Shown: piece by piece, positions 1 through 9,100 of the stretch | Position numbering within the stretch: the first letter of the stretch is position 1 | Layout of the letters: each line of letters begins with the position of its first letter | From: Akkermansia muciniphila | GTDB taxonomy: Bacteria > Verrucomicrobiota > Kiritimatiellia > RFP12 > JAAYNR01 | Direction of reading: 5' to 3' | NCBI GenBank assembly: GCA_945870025.1 | Contig: CAMBQN010000010.1 | Location: forward strand, 1-64,000 | DNA: 64,000 bases | The notes under the pieces: model-generated | What the model was told of the DNA's origin: nothing | The model's input: the letters and a program-made list of their open reading frames with translations, nothing else | Database searches by the model: none | Translations under genes and position numbers: made by a program

Positions 1-200
1 ACTGACCTGTCAAGCGGGCGATCCTGTGGACAGCCCTGTGACGTGGGCTAGCGCCCCGGCCGACGCGGCAGCGGTGGCGCGGGACGTATCGGACCGCGCA
101 GACGGTGTGAGCGGTCTCGTAGATTCCGCTCTACCCGCTCACGCGCCGACCGGTGCGGTAGCGGCGGGCGATCGCAGGTCAGTGAAACGGGGATGCGCCC
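1..200 (+). repeat. Family-1 repeat element, copy A (left end cut by window)
   Basis: Nearly identical to 43527-43740 (plus) and 27245-27446 (inverted). The right terminal inverted repeat is at 175-200 and contains AGTGAAACGGGGATGCGCCC. Its left partner lies outside the window. The body holds internal palindromes such as the GGGACGTATCGGACC half-site. No transposase is encoded. An open frame through the element (26-256) is low-complexity and is not treated as a gene. The element is MITE-like. Confidence 0.85.
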
Positions 201-309
201 TGGAGGAGGGGAGTGTTCAGAAAAGGCTTGATCGAAGACGGTGTTCGGGCGCTTAAGTAAGTGTCATTCCACCCGTTCTCTTACCTATAACTTCAAGCTG
301 CCGCGAGGG

Positions 310-376
310 CTCGTCCTCGTCCTCGTCGTCGTCCTCGTACTCGATTTCCGAGGACGAGGACGAGGACGAGGACGAA
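310..376. repeat. Self-complementary hexamer array (foldback microsatellite)
   Basis: CTCGTC/CCTCGT-type units at 310-343 are followed, after a short ATTTC spacer, by the complementary GAGGAC units at 349-376. The array can therefore fold into one long, nearly perfect hairpin. It lies in the 243-bp gap between repeat copy A and the 3' end of the convergent nucleotide-sugar dehydratase gene. It could act as a terminator-like structure, but no U-run follows. Confidence 0.75.
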
Positions 377-443
377 AGACAACCCGGATTTTCATTTCCA
401 GTTACCCCCTCGTTTCTTCGCGGCGAAGCGGCGCGGCTGGCTT

Positions 444-2351
444 TCAATTTGCGGGCGCGGAGGCCATCTGCCGGGCGTCCAGTGTCGTGGCCCATTTCAG
501 GATGGCGGTTCGGATGGTGTCGTTGTCGACGGTTCCCGATGCAACCTGTTCCAAGTCGGCGCACATGCGCTCAATCTCGCTCGCGGGGCATGTGGGGACT
601 TTGCCGACGAAGACGCGGGCGTGATCTGTTTTAACCACCGACGAGTCGCTGAGATCGAGTTCCTCGTACAATTTCTCGCCCGGACGGATGCCTGTGTAGG
701 TGATGGCGATGTCTTCGTGCGGACGGAGTCCTGAGAGCCGGATCATCATCTCGGCCAGAGCGAGTATTTTGATGGGCTGGCCCATGTCGAGAACAAAGAT
801 CTCTCCGCCCGCCGCACGCGCGGTCGCGTGGAGGACCAGCCGCACCGCCTCACGCGTGGTCATGAAGTAACGCGCCATGTCGGGATGCGTGACCGTGACC
901 GGGCCGCCAGCCTTGATCTGCTCGCGGAACAGCGGCACCACAGAGCCTGAAGATCCGAGCACGTTGCCAAAGCGAACCGCGCAGAAGCGGGTGGCCCCGG
1001 CGCCGTTTAGAGCCTGGATGACGTGTTCGGCCAGCCGTTTGCTGCCGCCCATGACCGACGACGGACGCACCGCCTTGTCGGTCGAAATCAGGAGAAAGCT
1101 CTGCACCTGATGGCGGATCGCCAGCAGACCGAGCCGCCGTGTCGCCAGTAGGTTGTTCCGCACCGCTTCGCCCGGATTGGCCTCCATCATCGGCACGTGC
1201 TTGTGCGCGGCAGCGTGCAGAATGATGTGCGGCTTGTAGGCTACCAGAACCGCTTCCATGCGCATCGCATCGCCGATGTCGGCCAGAATCGGAACAATCG
1301 GAACATCGCGAATGCCGGCTTGCAAGTCACGTTCAATTTCATATAGGGCGTTCTCCGTGCGCTCGATCAGCACTACCTGCGACGGCCCCATGCGGGCGAC
1401 CTGACGGGTCAGCTCGGCGCCGATGGTGCCGCCCGCGCCGGTGACCAGCACCCGCTTGCCGCTGAAAAACGCCAGGGCGGATGGATCGTCCAGCACGCCT
1501 TCTTCGCGTCCGAGAAGATCGATGATGTCGATCTCGCGAAGGCGGTTGACGGTGACGCTTCCCGTGATGACCTCGTAGTAGTCCGGGACGATGCGAACGG
1601 GCACGCCCCGCCGTTCGCAGCAGGCCGTCACGCGCTCGATGAGTGCACGCGGTGCGCGCACCATGGTGACGATGACTTCGTCAATCGCGTGCCGGATCAT
1701 CAACTCGTCGAGCCGATCAACCGTGCCGAGCACGCGAACGCCCTGCAGCAGCACCCGCCGTTTGGCGGGCGCGTCGTCAACAAAGCCGATGACGCGGATC
1801 CGCTGGCGCTGGTGCTGCATCTCGCGCAGCACCTGATTGCCCGTGACGCCCGCGCCGACCAGCAGCACCCGACGTAGCGGACCGCGTCCTCCGCCCACCG
1901 TTCCGGAGCCCGACACGATCCGCCAGAAGGACCGGGTGAGCAGCAGACCGCCCAGAACAAAGACGCCATTGAGGACCACCACACCCACGGGCATCCTAAT
2001 GTGAACACCGGGGGGCAACGGGGCCATCACGGAACCGAGAACAAGCGTGGTCAACCCGATGGCATAGACAAACCGCGGCACGTCGTCCACGACGATAAAC
2101 CGCCAGATGAGCCGGTAACAGCCAAACGCGGCGAGCGCCAGAACTTGGATGGCGGCCAGCAGCCCCACGTGCAGGAGAATGCGGTCAGACTCGACGTGGA
2201 TGCGCGTCCAGTCAAAGTTGTAACGCAGGGTGTAGGCGGCGAAGAGCGCGGCGGCCATGATGACCAGATCCGTGGCAAACGGCGCGAGGGCGCACAGCCG
2301 GTCGGTCGCGGTCTTGGACTGCGTGCCTTGCTCTGTCGGGGTGGTTGCCAT
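444..2351 (-). CDS. CapD/WbpM-like membrane nucleotide-sugar 4,6-dehydratase
   Basis: A 635-aa inner-membrane protein of the polysaccharide-biosynthesis CapD/WbpM/PglF family, whose members convert UDP-GlcNAc-type sugars to 4-keto-6-deoxy intermediates for surface glycans. Four hydrophobic segments fill the first ~140 residues. A CoA-binding-like Rossmann region (GAGVTGNQ, near 155) follows, then a second SDR Rossmann fold (VTGAGGTIGAE, near 300) and the catalytic block STDKAVRPSSVMGGSKR near 427. Length and layout match full-length family members. The start at 2351 is preferred over an upstream in-frame start because AGAGG lies about 8 bases ahead of it. It is the last gene of the ruvC-alr-nnr run, 38 bp after nnr. 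The exact sugar product cannot be read from sequence. Confidence 0.9.
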   Translation of the reverse strand: MATTPTEQGTQSKTATDRLCALAPFATDLVIMAAALFAAYTLRYNFDWTRIHVESDRILLHVGLLAAIQVLALAAFGCYRLIWRFIVVDDVPRFVYAIGLTTLVLGSVMAPLPPGVHIRMPVGVVVLNGVFVLGGLLLTRSFWRIVSGSGTVGGGRGPLRRVLLVGAGVTGNQVLREMQHQRQRIRVIGFVDDAPAKRRVLLQGVRVLGTVDRLDELMIRHAIDEVIVTMVRAPRALIERVTACCERRGVPVRIVPDYYEVITGSVTVNRLREIDIIDLLGREEGVLDDPSALAFFSGKRVLVTGAGGTIGAELTRQVARMGPSQVVLIERTENALYEIERDLQAGIRDVPIVPILADIGDAMRMEAVLVAYKPHIILHAAAHKHVPMMEANPGEAVRNNLLATRRLGLLAIRHQVQSFLLISTDKAVRPSSVMGGSKRLAEHVIQALNGAGATRFCAVRFGNVLGSSGSVVPLFREQIKAGGPVTVTHPDMARYFMTTREAVRLVLHATARAAGGEIFVLDMGQPIKILALAEMMIRLSGLRPHEDIAITYTGIRPGEKLYEELDLSDSSVVKTDHARVFVGKVPTCPASEIERMCADLEQVASGTVDNDTIRTAILKWATTLDARQMASAPAN

Positions 2352-2389
2352 GATAGTGCCTCTGGTTAAACGCAATTGCGAGGGGTGTG

Positions 2390-3970
2390 TCACGCATTCC
2401 GCAGCATGGCGAAAGCGTGGGAGAGGGATCGGGTGATGTCAAGCGCGGTCAGCGCCTCCTGACTTTCGCGCCACATGGCGAAATCGCCGGCGGCGCCGTG
2501 CAGCCAGACGCCCAGACGAGCGGCGTCGAGTGCCGCCATCGGCCGCGCGGCCATGGCGGCAATGATGCCGGTTAGGACATCGCCGCTGCCGCCCGTCGCC
2601 ATGCCAGGGTTGCCGGTGAAGGTGATCCAGGGGTCGCCAGCGGCTTCGCAAACCAGCGTGCTGGCGCCTTTGAGAACGGCGGTGCCGCCAAACCGCTCGG
2701 CCAGCGCGATAACCGCGCCCAGACGATCGGCCTGCACGGCAGCGGGCGTCAGCCCCAGCAATCGCGCCGCCTCGCCGGGATGGGGCGTGAGGATCAGCCG
2801 CTCCGGGTTGCGCAGCGTGACACGGGGAAGGACGTTGAGGGCGTCGGCATCGAACACCACGCGGCCGTCATACCGGTCGAGCACCCATTGCACCACGTCA
2901 CGGGTGGTGTCGGCGGCGGTCATGCCTGGCCCCATGGCGATGCAATCAAAATCATCCAGCGACCGGCCCCAGCGCTCGAGAGCGCCGACCGTGATGACGC
3001 CGTCGGGGGCGTCGAGCGGATAGGCCATCGCTTCGGGGGCGTGCGTGGCCAGCGCCGACATCGATTCAGGCGGGACTGCGGCGGTGATCAGTCCGGCTCC
3101 AGCGCGCAGCGCGCCGGTCACCGTCAGCGCAGGCGCGCCGGAGTAGCCTCGTGCACCTGCAATGACGCCGATATGGCCAAACAGGCGCTTATGGGCGAAT
3201 TCCGGTCGGATCGGCAGAAGACGGTTCAGCTCGGGCGCGGCAATCAATTGAATCCGCTCATTCGATTCGCGTTCCGCATCGGCTCCGATAGTCTCATGGA
3301 TGCCGATATCGGCGACAACGACATGCCCGAGGCAGCATTGAGCAGCCGGATTGAGAAACCCGACCTTGGGGTAGGCGAAGGTGACGGTGATGTCGGCGGT
3401 CACGGCATCGTCGGCGACCGCACCGGTGTCGGCGTCCACACCGCTGGGGATGTCGATCGCGACGACAACCGCTCGTTTGTGCGCGGATCGGATCCAGCGG
3501 ATTGCGGCAGCCGCAACGCCGTGTGGCGCGCCCTCCGAGCCAGTTCCAAGGAGGCCGTCCACGATGATGCCGGTGATCGGCAGACGAGCGGTGACCTTGC
3601 CATCGCAGGCCGTGTCCTCCCAGTCACGCACATCGGCCAGAACCTGGTGGACGATTCCGGCGGCATGGAGATCGTTCCACGCCTCGTAGGCATCGCCCTC
3701 CAGTTTGGCGGGCAGGCAGGTCATGAGCACGCCGACATGCCAGCCGCTCTCAGACAGGTGGCGGGCAGCCACCAGCGCGTCGCCGCCGTTGTTTCCTTTG
3801 CCAGCCACAAACGTCACCCGGCGATGCTCGTTGCGCACGGTAGCCAGTTGTGCGATTACCTGAGCTACGGCCAAGCCGGCGCGGTTCATCAGGATCATGC
3901 CCGCGCCTTTCCGCTCCTGGATCATCCGCTTGTCCAGGTTTCGGATTTGTTCGGCATTCAGAAATTTCAT
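2390..3970 (-). CDS. nnr: Bifunctional NAD(P)H-hydrate epimerase / ADP-dependent dehydratase
   Basis: A 526-aa cytoplasmic repair enzyme. The N-terminal half is the NnrE epimerase, with GKGNNGGDALVAARHL near residue 55. The C-terminal half is the NnrD ribokinase-like dehydratase, with GVIAGARGYSG near 265 and the nucleotide-binding NPGMATGGSGDVLTG near 456. Together they restore damaged NADHX and NADPHX. The start MKFLNAEQ at 3970 has GGGGAA upstream and fits the usual family N-terminus. An upstream in-frame start would run into alr. The gene follows alr by 19 bp and precedes the dehydratase gene, so the run is probably one transcript. Confidence 0.96.
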   Translation of the reverse strand: MKFLNAEQIRNLDKRMIQERKGAGMILMNRAGLAVAQVIAQLATVRNEHRRVTFVAGKGNNGGDALVAARHLSESGWHVGVLMTCLPAKLEGDAYEAWNDLHAAGIVHQVLADVRDWEDTACDGKVTARLPITGIIVDGLLGTGSEGAPHGVAAAAIRWIRSAHKRAVVVAIDIPSGVDADTGAVADDAVTADITVTFAYPKVGFLNPAAQCCLGHVVVADIGIHETIGADAERESNERIQLIAAPELNRLLPIRPEFAHKRLFGHIGVIAGARGYSGAPALTVTGALRAGAGLITAAVPPESMSALATHAPEAMAYPLDAPDGVITVGALERWGRSLDDFDCIAMGPGMTAADTTRDVVQWVLDRYDGRVVFDADALNVLPRVTLRNPERLILTPHPGEAARLLGLTPAAVQADRLGAVIALAERFGGTAVLKGASTLVCEAAGDPWITFTGNPGMATGGSGDVLTGIIAAMAARPMAALDAARLGVWLHGAAGDFAMWRESQEALTALDITRSLSHAFAMLRNA

Positions 3971-3989
3971 ATTTGTTTCCCCGTTCACG

Positions 3990-5126
3990 CTATCGGTAAC
4001 GCCGCTCGACCCGGGAACCGAGCGAGCAGATGATCTCATAGGGGTGGGTGTTTTTCAAGTGCGCCCAGTCCTCGACGCTGATCGCCATCGGTCCCTCGCC
4101 CCCCAGGCAGACCACCTCATCGCCGACGGCGGCGTCGGGAACCTGCTCCAGCGAGACGGTGGTGTAGTCCATCGAGAGCCGACCCAGGATCGGGCAGGGG
4201 ACGCCTCGGATCAGAACATGGCCGCGGTTGGAGAGGGCGAGCGGCAGGCCATCGGCATAGCCGGCGGAAATGGTGCCGACGCGCGTGGCCTGCGGCAGAC
4301 GGTAGCTGAGACCGTAACCAATGCTGGCGCCGGCCGGCAGCGTGCGCGCGGCGGTCAGCCGGGTTTTCAGCGTCAGCACGGGCGCGAGGTCGAGCACGCG
4401 CATCCCCTCGGTGTCAAACGAACCGTGCAGGTTAATCCCGGTCCGAACCAGATTAAACGGCGGGTGGCAGGCTTCGGGGACGTTATTGACGGCGTCGCTG
4501 TTGGCGATGTGGCGTTGGGCAAAGGACAGACCTGAGGCAGACAGGGTATCGAGCAATTTGGTAAAGCGGCGGATTTGTTCGCGCGTAAACGCGCTGCCGG
4601 TCTGATACGCGACGGGAAAGTGGGTGTAAATTCCGTTGGCCTTCAAGCCGGGGAGTCGGCACGCGGCTTGGATCGTCTCCGCCGCCTCGCCGATAAGCAT
4701 TCCGAGCCGCCCCATGCCGGTGTCGACCTTGAAGTGAACCGTGGCGGTGCGGCCCTGGCGGACCGCCTCACGGCTGACCGCGCGTGCGGTGTCAAGATCG
4801 GTGACGGGCAGCACAACGCCGACGGCGACCAGTTCAGGAATTTCGTCGGGCAGCACACTGCCGAGAATATGGATGGGGATGCCCAGATCAAGCAGGGCGA
4901 ATGCCTCGTGGGGTTCGGCGACGCCGAATGCGGCCACCCCTTCATGGGCGAGCGCCCCGGCGATCGGGCGCACACCGAGTCCGTAGGCGTTCGCCTTCAG
5001 GACGGCCATCACGGAGCAGGGCGACACGGCCCGGGCGATATGGCGGTAATTGGTACGCAAGGTGTCGAGGCTGATGTCGAGCCACACACGGCGCGGCGTG
5101 GAACAGGATGGATGGGGCGTATTCAT
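3990..5126 (-). CDS. alr: Alanine racemase
   Basis: A 378-aa PLP enzyme that interconverts L- and D-alanine for peptidoglycan. The PLP lysine is K44 in AVLKANAYGLG. The second catalytic residue is the tyrosine of SAGYADGLP in the C-terminal beta domain. RLSMDYT and the TGMGRLGM segment also match the family. Length is normal. The start MNTPHPSC at 5126 lies closest to the conserved domain; longer in-frame starts add only unconserved sequence. It sits 61 bp downstream of ruvC and 19 bp upstream of nnr, a pairing that is common in bacteria. Confidence 0.97.
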   Translation of the reverse strand: MNTPHPSCSTPRRVWLDISLDTLRTNYRHIARAVSPCSVMAVLKANAYGLGVRPIAGALAHEGVAAFGVAEPHEAFALLDLGIPIHILGSVLPDEIPELVAVGVVLPVTDLDTARAVSREAVRQGRTATVHFKVDTGMGRLGMLIGEAAETIQAACRLPGLKANGIYTHFPVAYQTGSAFTREQIRRFTKLLDTLSASGLSFAQRHIANSDAVNNVPEACHPPFNLVRTGINLHGSFDTEGMRVLDLAPVLTLKTRLTAARTLPAGASIGYGLSYRLPQATRVGTISAGYADGLPLALSNRGHVLIRGVPCPILGRLSMDYTTVSLEQVPDAAVGDEVVCLGGEGPMAISVEDWAHLKNTHPYEIICSLGSRVERRYR

Positions 5127-5187
5127 CGTTTGGGTGATTATCGGTAAAGCGATTGTCAGGGACACGAGGTTGAGTGGGGTGGGGGAG

Positions 5188-5706
5188 TCACAGGGGTTCG
5201 ATGCCGCTCAGCCGCAGTCGCGTGCGGTTGTGGAGGTGGCAGATGGCGAGGGCGAGCGCGTCGGCTTCGTCCTCCTGCGGGAGTTCGGGAAGGTTCAACA
5301 GGGTCATCACCATCCGCTGCATCTGATCCTTCACCGCGCCGCCGAAGCCGACCACGGCCTGCTTGACGCGGCGCGGCTCGTATTCATAGACCGGGATGCC
5401 TTGGCGGGCGCACTGGCCGATCAGCACGCCACGAGCATGACCCAGGATCAGCGTCGTATGGATGTTTTTAGAGAAGAAGACGCCCTCGATGGCGGCCGCC
5501 TGAGGCTGGTAGGCGGCGATCTGTTCACAGACCGCATCCTGCAGGGCGACCAGACAAGCCGACAGCGGACGCGTCGGGGGGTTGCGAACCCGTCCGTGCC
5601 AGAGGGCCCTCATTCGCGACCCCTCCGCCTCGACAACGCCCAGCCCGGTTGATCGCAGTGACGCGTCAATCCCCAGAATGCGAATAGTGTCAGGAGGCGT
5701 GCTCAT
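5188..5706 (-). CDS. ruvC: Crossover junction endodeoxyribonuclease RuvC
   Basis: A 172-aa Holliday-junction resolvase. The acidic active-site residues fall in GIDASLRSTG (D14), AIEGVFF (E near 70) and DEADALALAICH (near 150), in the expected order for the RNase H-like fold. The start MSTPPDT at 5706 places the first catalytic Asp at a normal distance from the N-terminus. A longer in-frame extension into the upstream repeat region is unlikely. ruvA and ruvB are not in the window. It heads a minus-strand run ending in the nucleotide-sugar dehydratase gene. Confidence 0.96.
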   Translation of the reverse strand: MSTPPDTIRILGIDASLRSTGLGVVEAEGSRMRALWHGRVRNPPTRPLSACLVALQDAVCEQIAAYQPQAAAIEGVFFSKNIHTTLILGHARGVLIGQCARQGIPVYEYEPRRVKQAVVGFGGAVKDQMQRMVMTLLNLPELPQEDEADALALAICHLHNRTRLRLSGIEPL

Positions 5707-5759
5707 ACGGCAGTGGCTTACTATAATCAACACGGCTATCGCGTGCAAGGCCAAATCGT

Positions 5760-6018
5760 CAGGGCGAACGCATCTAAATTTCTGCCACTGCTGCAAAATA
5801 AAGAACACTTTTCGCAAAAACCGCAAAAAATCAGCGAATTTTTCGTCCGCCTCACCCGTGAATACACGGACAGCGGAACGAACATTCGCTCAAAGCCGGA
5901 TTTAATTGAGTCATTCAGCGGTTTCACCGGTATGCCGTCCGTGTATTCACGGGCGAGGCATCCGAGTGAAACCGCACGTTGGCGGCTTTTGCGGTAAAAT
6001 TTAGATGCGTTTGCCCTG
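5760..6018. mobile_element. MITE-like element with 22-bp terminal inverted repeats and 10-bp duplication
   Basis: The ends at 5760-5781 and 5997-6018 are inverted copies with one mismatch (core AACGCATCTAAATTT). A second inner inverted pair, CCGTGAATACACGGAC-like, lies near 5855-5873 and 5937-5953. Immediately outside the ends, GCCAAATCGT is repeated directly at 5750-5759 and 6019-6028, as expected for a target-site duplication. No transposase is encoded. Open frames on both strands (5713-5997, 5736-6023) mirror the palindrome and are not called as genes. The ~400-bp gap 5707-6110 holds little else. Confidence 0.8.
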
Positions 6019-6110
6019 GCCAAATCGTAACAATGCGGGTAATCGGTTAGGCCGATGCTGATAGGAGGTCCGTCCCTTATCCGCGCTCAGTCCGACCATG
6101 ATCGGGACCA

Positions 6111-9100
6111 TTACCGGGTCAGAATGAATCGCGGATAGGTCTTCTCCAGCGGCCACTTCTTGTCGTCACGTTCGGCCAGACCGGGAGCAGCCTGGAGCCA
6201 ATAACGAGATCCATCGCCTGTGTCGTCGTCCTTGATGACTACGTTGAATCCGAACTCCGAATCGGGCGTCAGACCGAGCACGGTCAGAGGCATCTTCAGT
6301 TTGTAGGTGGTCGTCTTGGCCCCGTCGGCTCGGGTGACTCTGAACTCGGTTGCCTTCTCAATCTGGTTGGTGCCGCCTTCTACTTTGTCGAACAGAACGT
6401 CCTTTCCGGCCAGAGCAAGCCCGAGATTCCAGTGAATGCTCTTGGGCTTGAGGGTGAGGATACCGATCTGCAGACAGTCGCCGTTGTATAGGTGTTCCGC
6501 GTTTTCCGCTTTGTTGACAGGCTTGTCGTCCGTCACCACGGCCGCCACGTACAGCGCGTTCGAATCGTAGGTCATGTAGACCTGGGCGCCCAGATCGCTG
6601 AAATCGGTCCACACGGTGGAGCTGTCCAAAAAGCCCTTCTTTCTACGGTCCTCCGGGAAGATGGCGTCCGGACCGTTCAGGGACAGCACCGCATTTCCCC
6701 ACTCGTTTGTCGTTATGGGGGCATCCATCCGGATCGGCGCTTGCGCGCAGGCGATCGGCCGGGGGCCGCCGGTTTTCTTTGGAGGCGTGTCGGTGATGGG
6801 CTTGAGCAGCTTCACCAGGCCGCGGTGGTCGCCGTACACGTCCGGCAGGCCATAGATGGGCGCATCGCCGCCATCGTCATTGATCGTCGCAAAAGCGAGA
6901 TACCCAGCGTAGTAACCGATCGGCGCGGTTACTTCTCCGCCGATTCCGGGAAGGCCGTCCTTCGCCTTGAAAGTTCCCTTCCCGTCCATGGATCCAACGG
7001 CAATCTGGCGTGCGGCGGGTTGGCCGGTCGCGGCGTCGAGCAGTTGTACTTTTCCAGCGGACACGCAAAGCAGCACTGGCACGGCTGGGCCGATGGGAGC
7101 GGCAGCCATTTCGGAAACCGCATTTGAACCGGAGCCGGAAGCGGTCGGCGCCCCGGCTGGCAGCATCATCGGGACCGGATCGTACCTCATGAATCGGGTA
7201 TTCACCTGGGTCTGCCAGACTGGTTCGCCCGTACGACGGTTGAGCGCTGTCAGGCGGCCGTCCAGACAACCGAACACCACGAGGTTGGGTAGCACCACCG
7301 GACAGCGACAGAACTCGCTTCCCAGTTCGCGTTTCCAGAGCATCTTTCCATCCACGCTCTGCACGGCCCGGGCCGTGCCCTGCCGGTCCGCCATGAAGAC
7401 CACGCCGTCGTCCACGGCCGGCGTGGATTCCGAGTCCGGCGCGATCTCGACGTTCCACAGGACCTTTCCGCTCTTCGCATTGAAACAGGTGGCCGTGCCG
7501 CTGGACGTGATCACGTACACGTTGGTGCCGTCCGTTGCCACCGACCCGTAAACCGGCCCCGCCAATTTCTGTTCGCCGAGAATCGCACCGCTGGCGATGT
7601 CCAGCGTGTAGCACTTGCCTGCGTCAGTCGCCATGAATACGTCAAGCCCGATCGCCGCCGGACTTCCGGTCAGCCGCTCGCCTAACGCTGTGGACCAGAA
7701 AGCCCGGCCCGACTCCGGATCCACGCACCAGAGCTTTCCATCCGTGCCAGGCTTCATCAAGGCACCGCCATACAGGGTCGGTGTCGGCCCGAACCCCAGA
7801 CTGCCGGTGCGGAAGAACGATTCGTCGGAATCGTCAAGCGAGAGGCGCTGATTGAAACCGGGGGAGCGTGACAGATACAGGTTCCGCTCCGACATCATCA
7901 CCTGGGAGACCGGCGGTGCCCATCTCGGCAACGCGCTCTTTCCGGTGACCGCCTTTTCCTCGTACCCCGGCGCGACTTCCAGACGGCGTTTCTCCACACG
8001 CGAGAACGATCCCATATAGGTGTTCTGTCCGGCCGCATCCACAAACCCGCTGCTCTCTGATCCAGACAGGGGGCCGTAGACCTCCAGTTCCGTCACCGTC
8101 CGATGGCGAGGCAACGCATTGCGCAGCACCACACGCACCTCGTCGGCCCGGCGCGGCGGGAACTTGATCAGCCGGAACAAGCTCCGGTTGTTGCGGACCG
8201 ATGCGACGAGCACCATCCGCTTCGCGTCAATGTCGGACACATAGACATCCAGATGCCGGGCGGTATTGGCCTCGTCGTAGGCGTTGAAGTAGACCGCGAC
8301 CATGGATACCCAGCGCGGATTCCTGATCCCCATGGAGATATGGGTGTCCTCGCCCCAGTAGGACCAGTGCCAGAGACTGCAGATGTCGTTCAGCCTCCCG
8401 TTCTGCATGAAGGCATCCACCACCAGCGAGTCGGCGATCTGCGGGGGCCGCTCCGACAGAATAAGATTCGGAATCTGCTCGCGCAACACGCCCAACGGAT
8501 TGTAATCCTTCATAAACAACGGGTTCTTCAGAATGATGGGATCAACATCATAGATCGGCGGATACAACATGTGGTTCACGCTCGGGAAGCGAATCCGGCG
8601 GAGCGTGACGTTGTCCACCAGCGCCTCGCCGCCCTGTCCCTGGAACCCGATGCGAACAGCCTTTGGATCGCCGCCGCTCTTGGTCACGATCCTTCCGAAC
8701 TTCCAGTCCTTGTCGCACGGCAACACGCGCACGACGCTGTTCGGGTGCCGGTTCTCCACAGCTAGGCCGGCTAGCAGGTTGGCGTTCTTCTCCGGCGATG
8801 CGTTTCGGTAGAAGAACTCCAGCACCCACGTGAAATGCTCGCCAATGAGGCCCTCAACCTGCTGCTGAACCAGCGCATCCCCGACCTTCAGACACCGCTT
8901 GCCCTGATAGCCGCCGTCGGCATAGACGGGCGCGGCGGCCTTCGTCCCGGCATTGGTATCCGCGAGCCAGCCGTCGGTTCCCTCGCAATCGCCGTTCACC
9001 AACCGGCTTTGATCGAGCGTCACCAGTTTCTCTAGTTCGCCGGGTTCGTCCGTGACGACCGCGTAAAGTTTGTCCGTGCGGTCGGGTATCGCGGGATCCA

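Noticed and set aside
26-256. Short open frame inside family-1 repeat copies
   Set aside because: Present because the repeat is present; no start signal, low-complexity product.
5713-6023. Pair of mirrored ORFs with similar peptides on both strands
   Set aside because: Explained by the inverted repeats of the element at 5760-6018.
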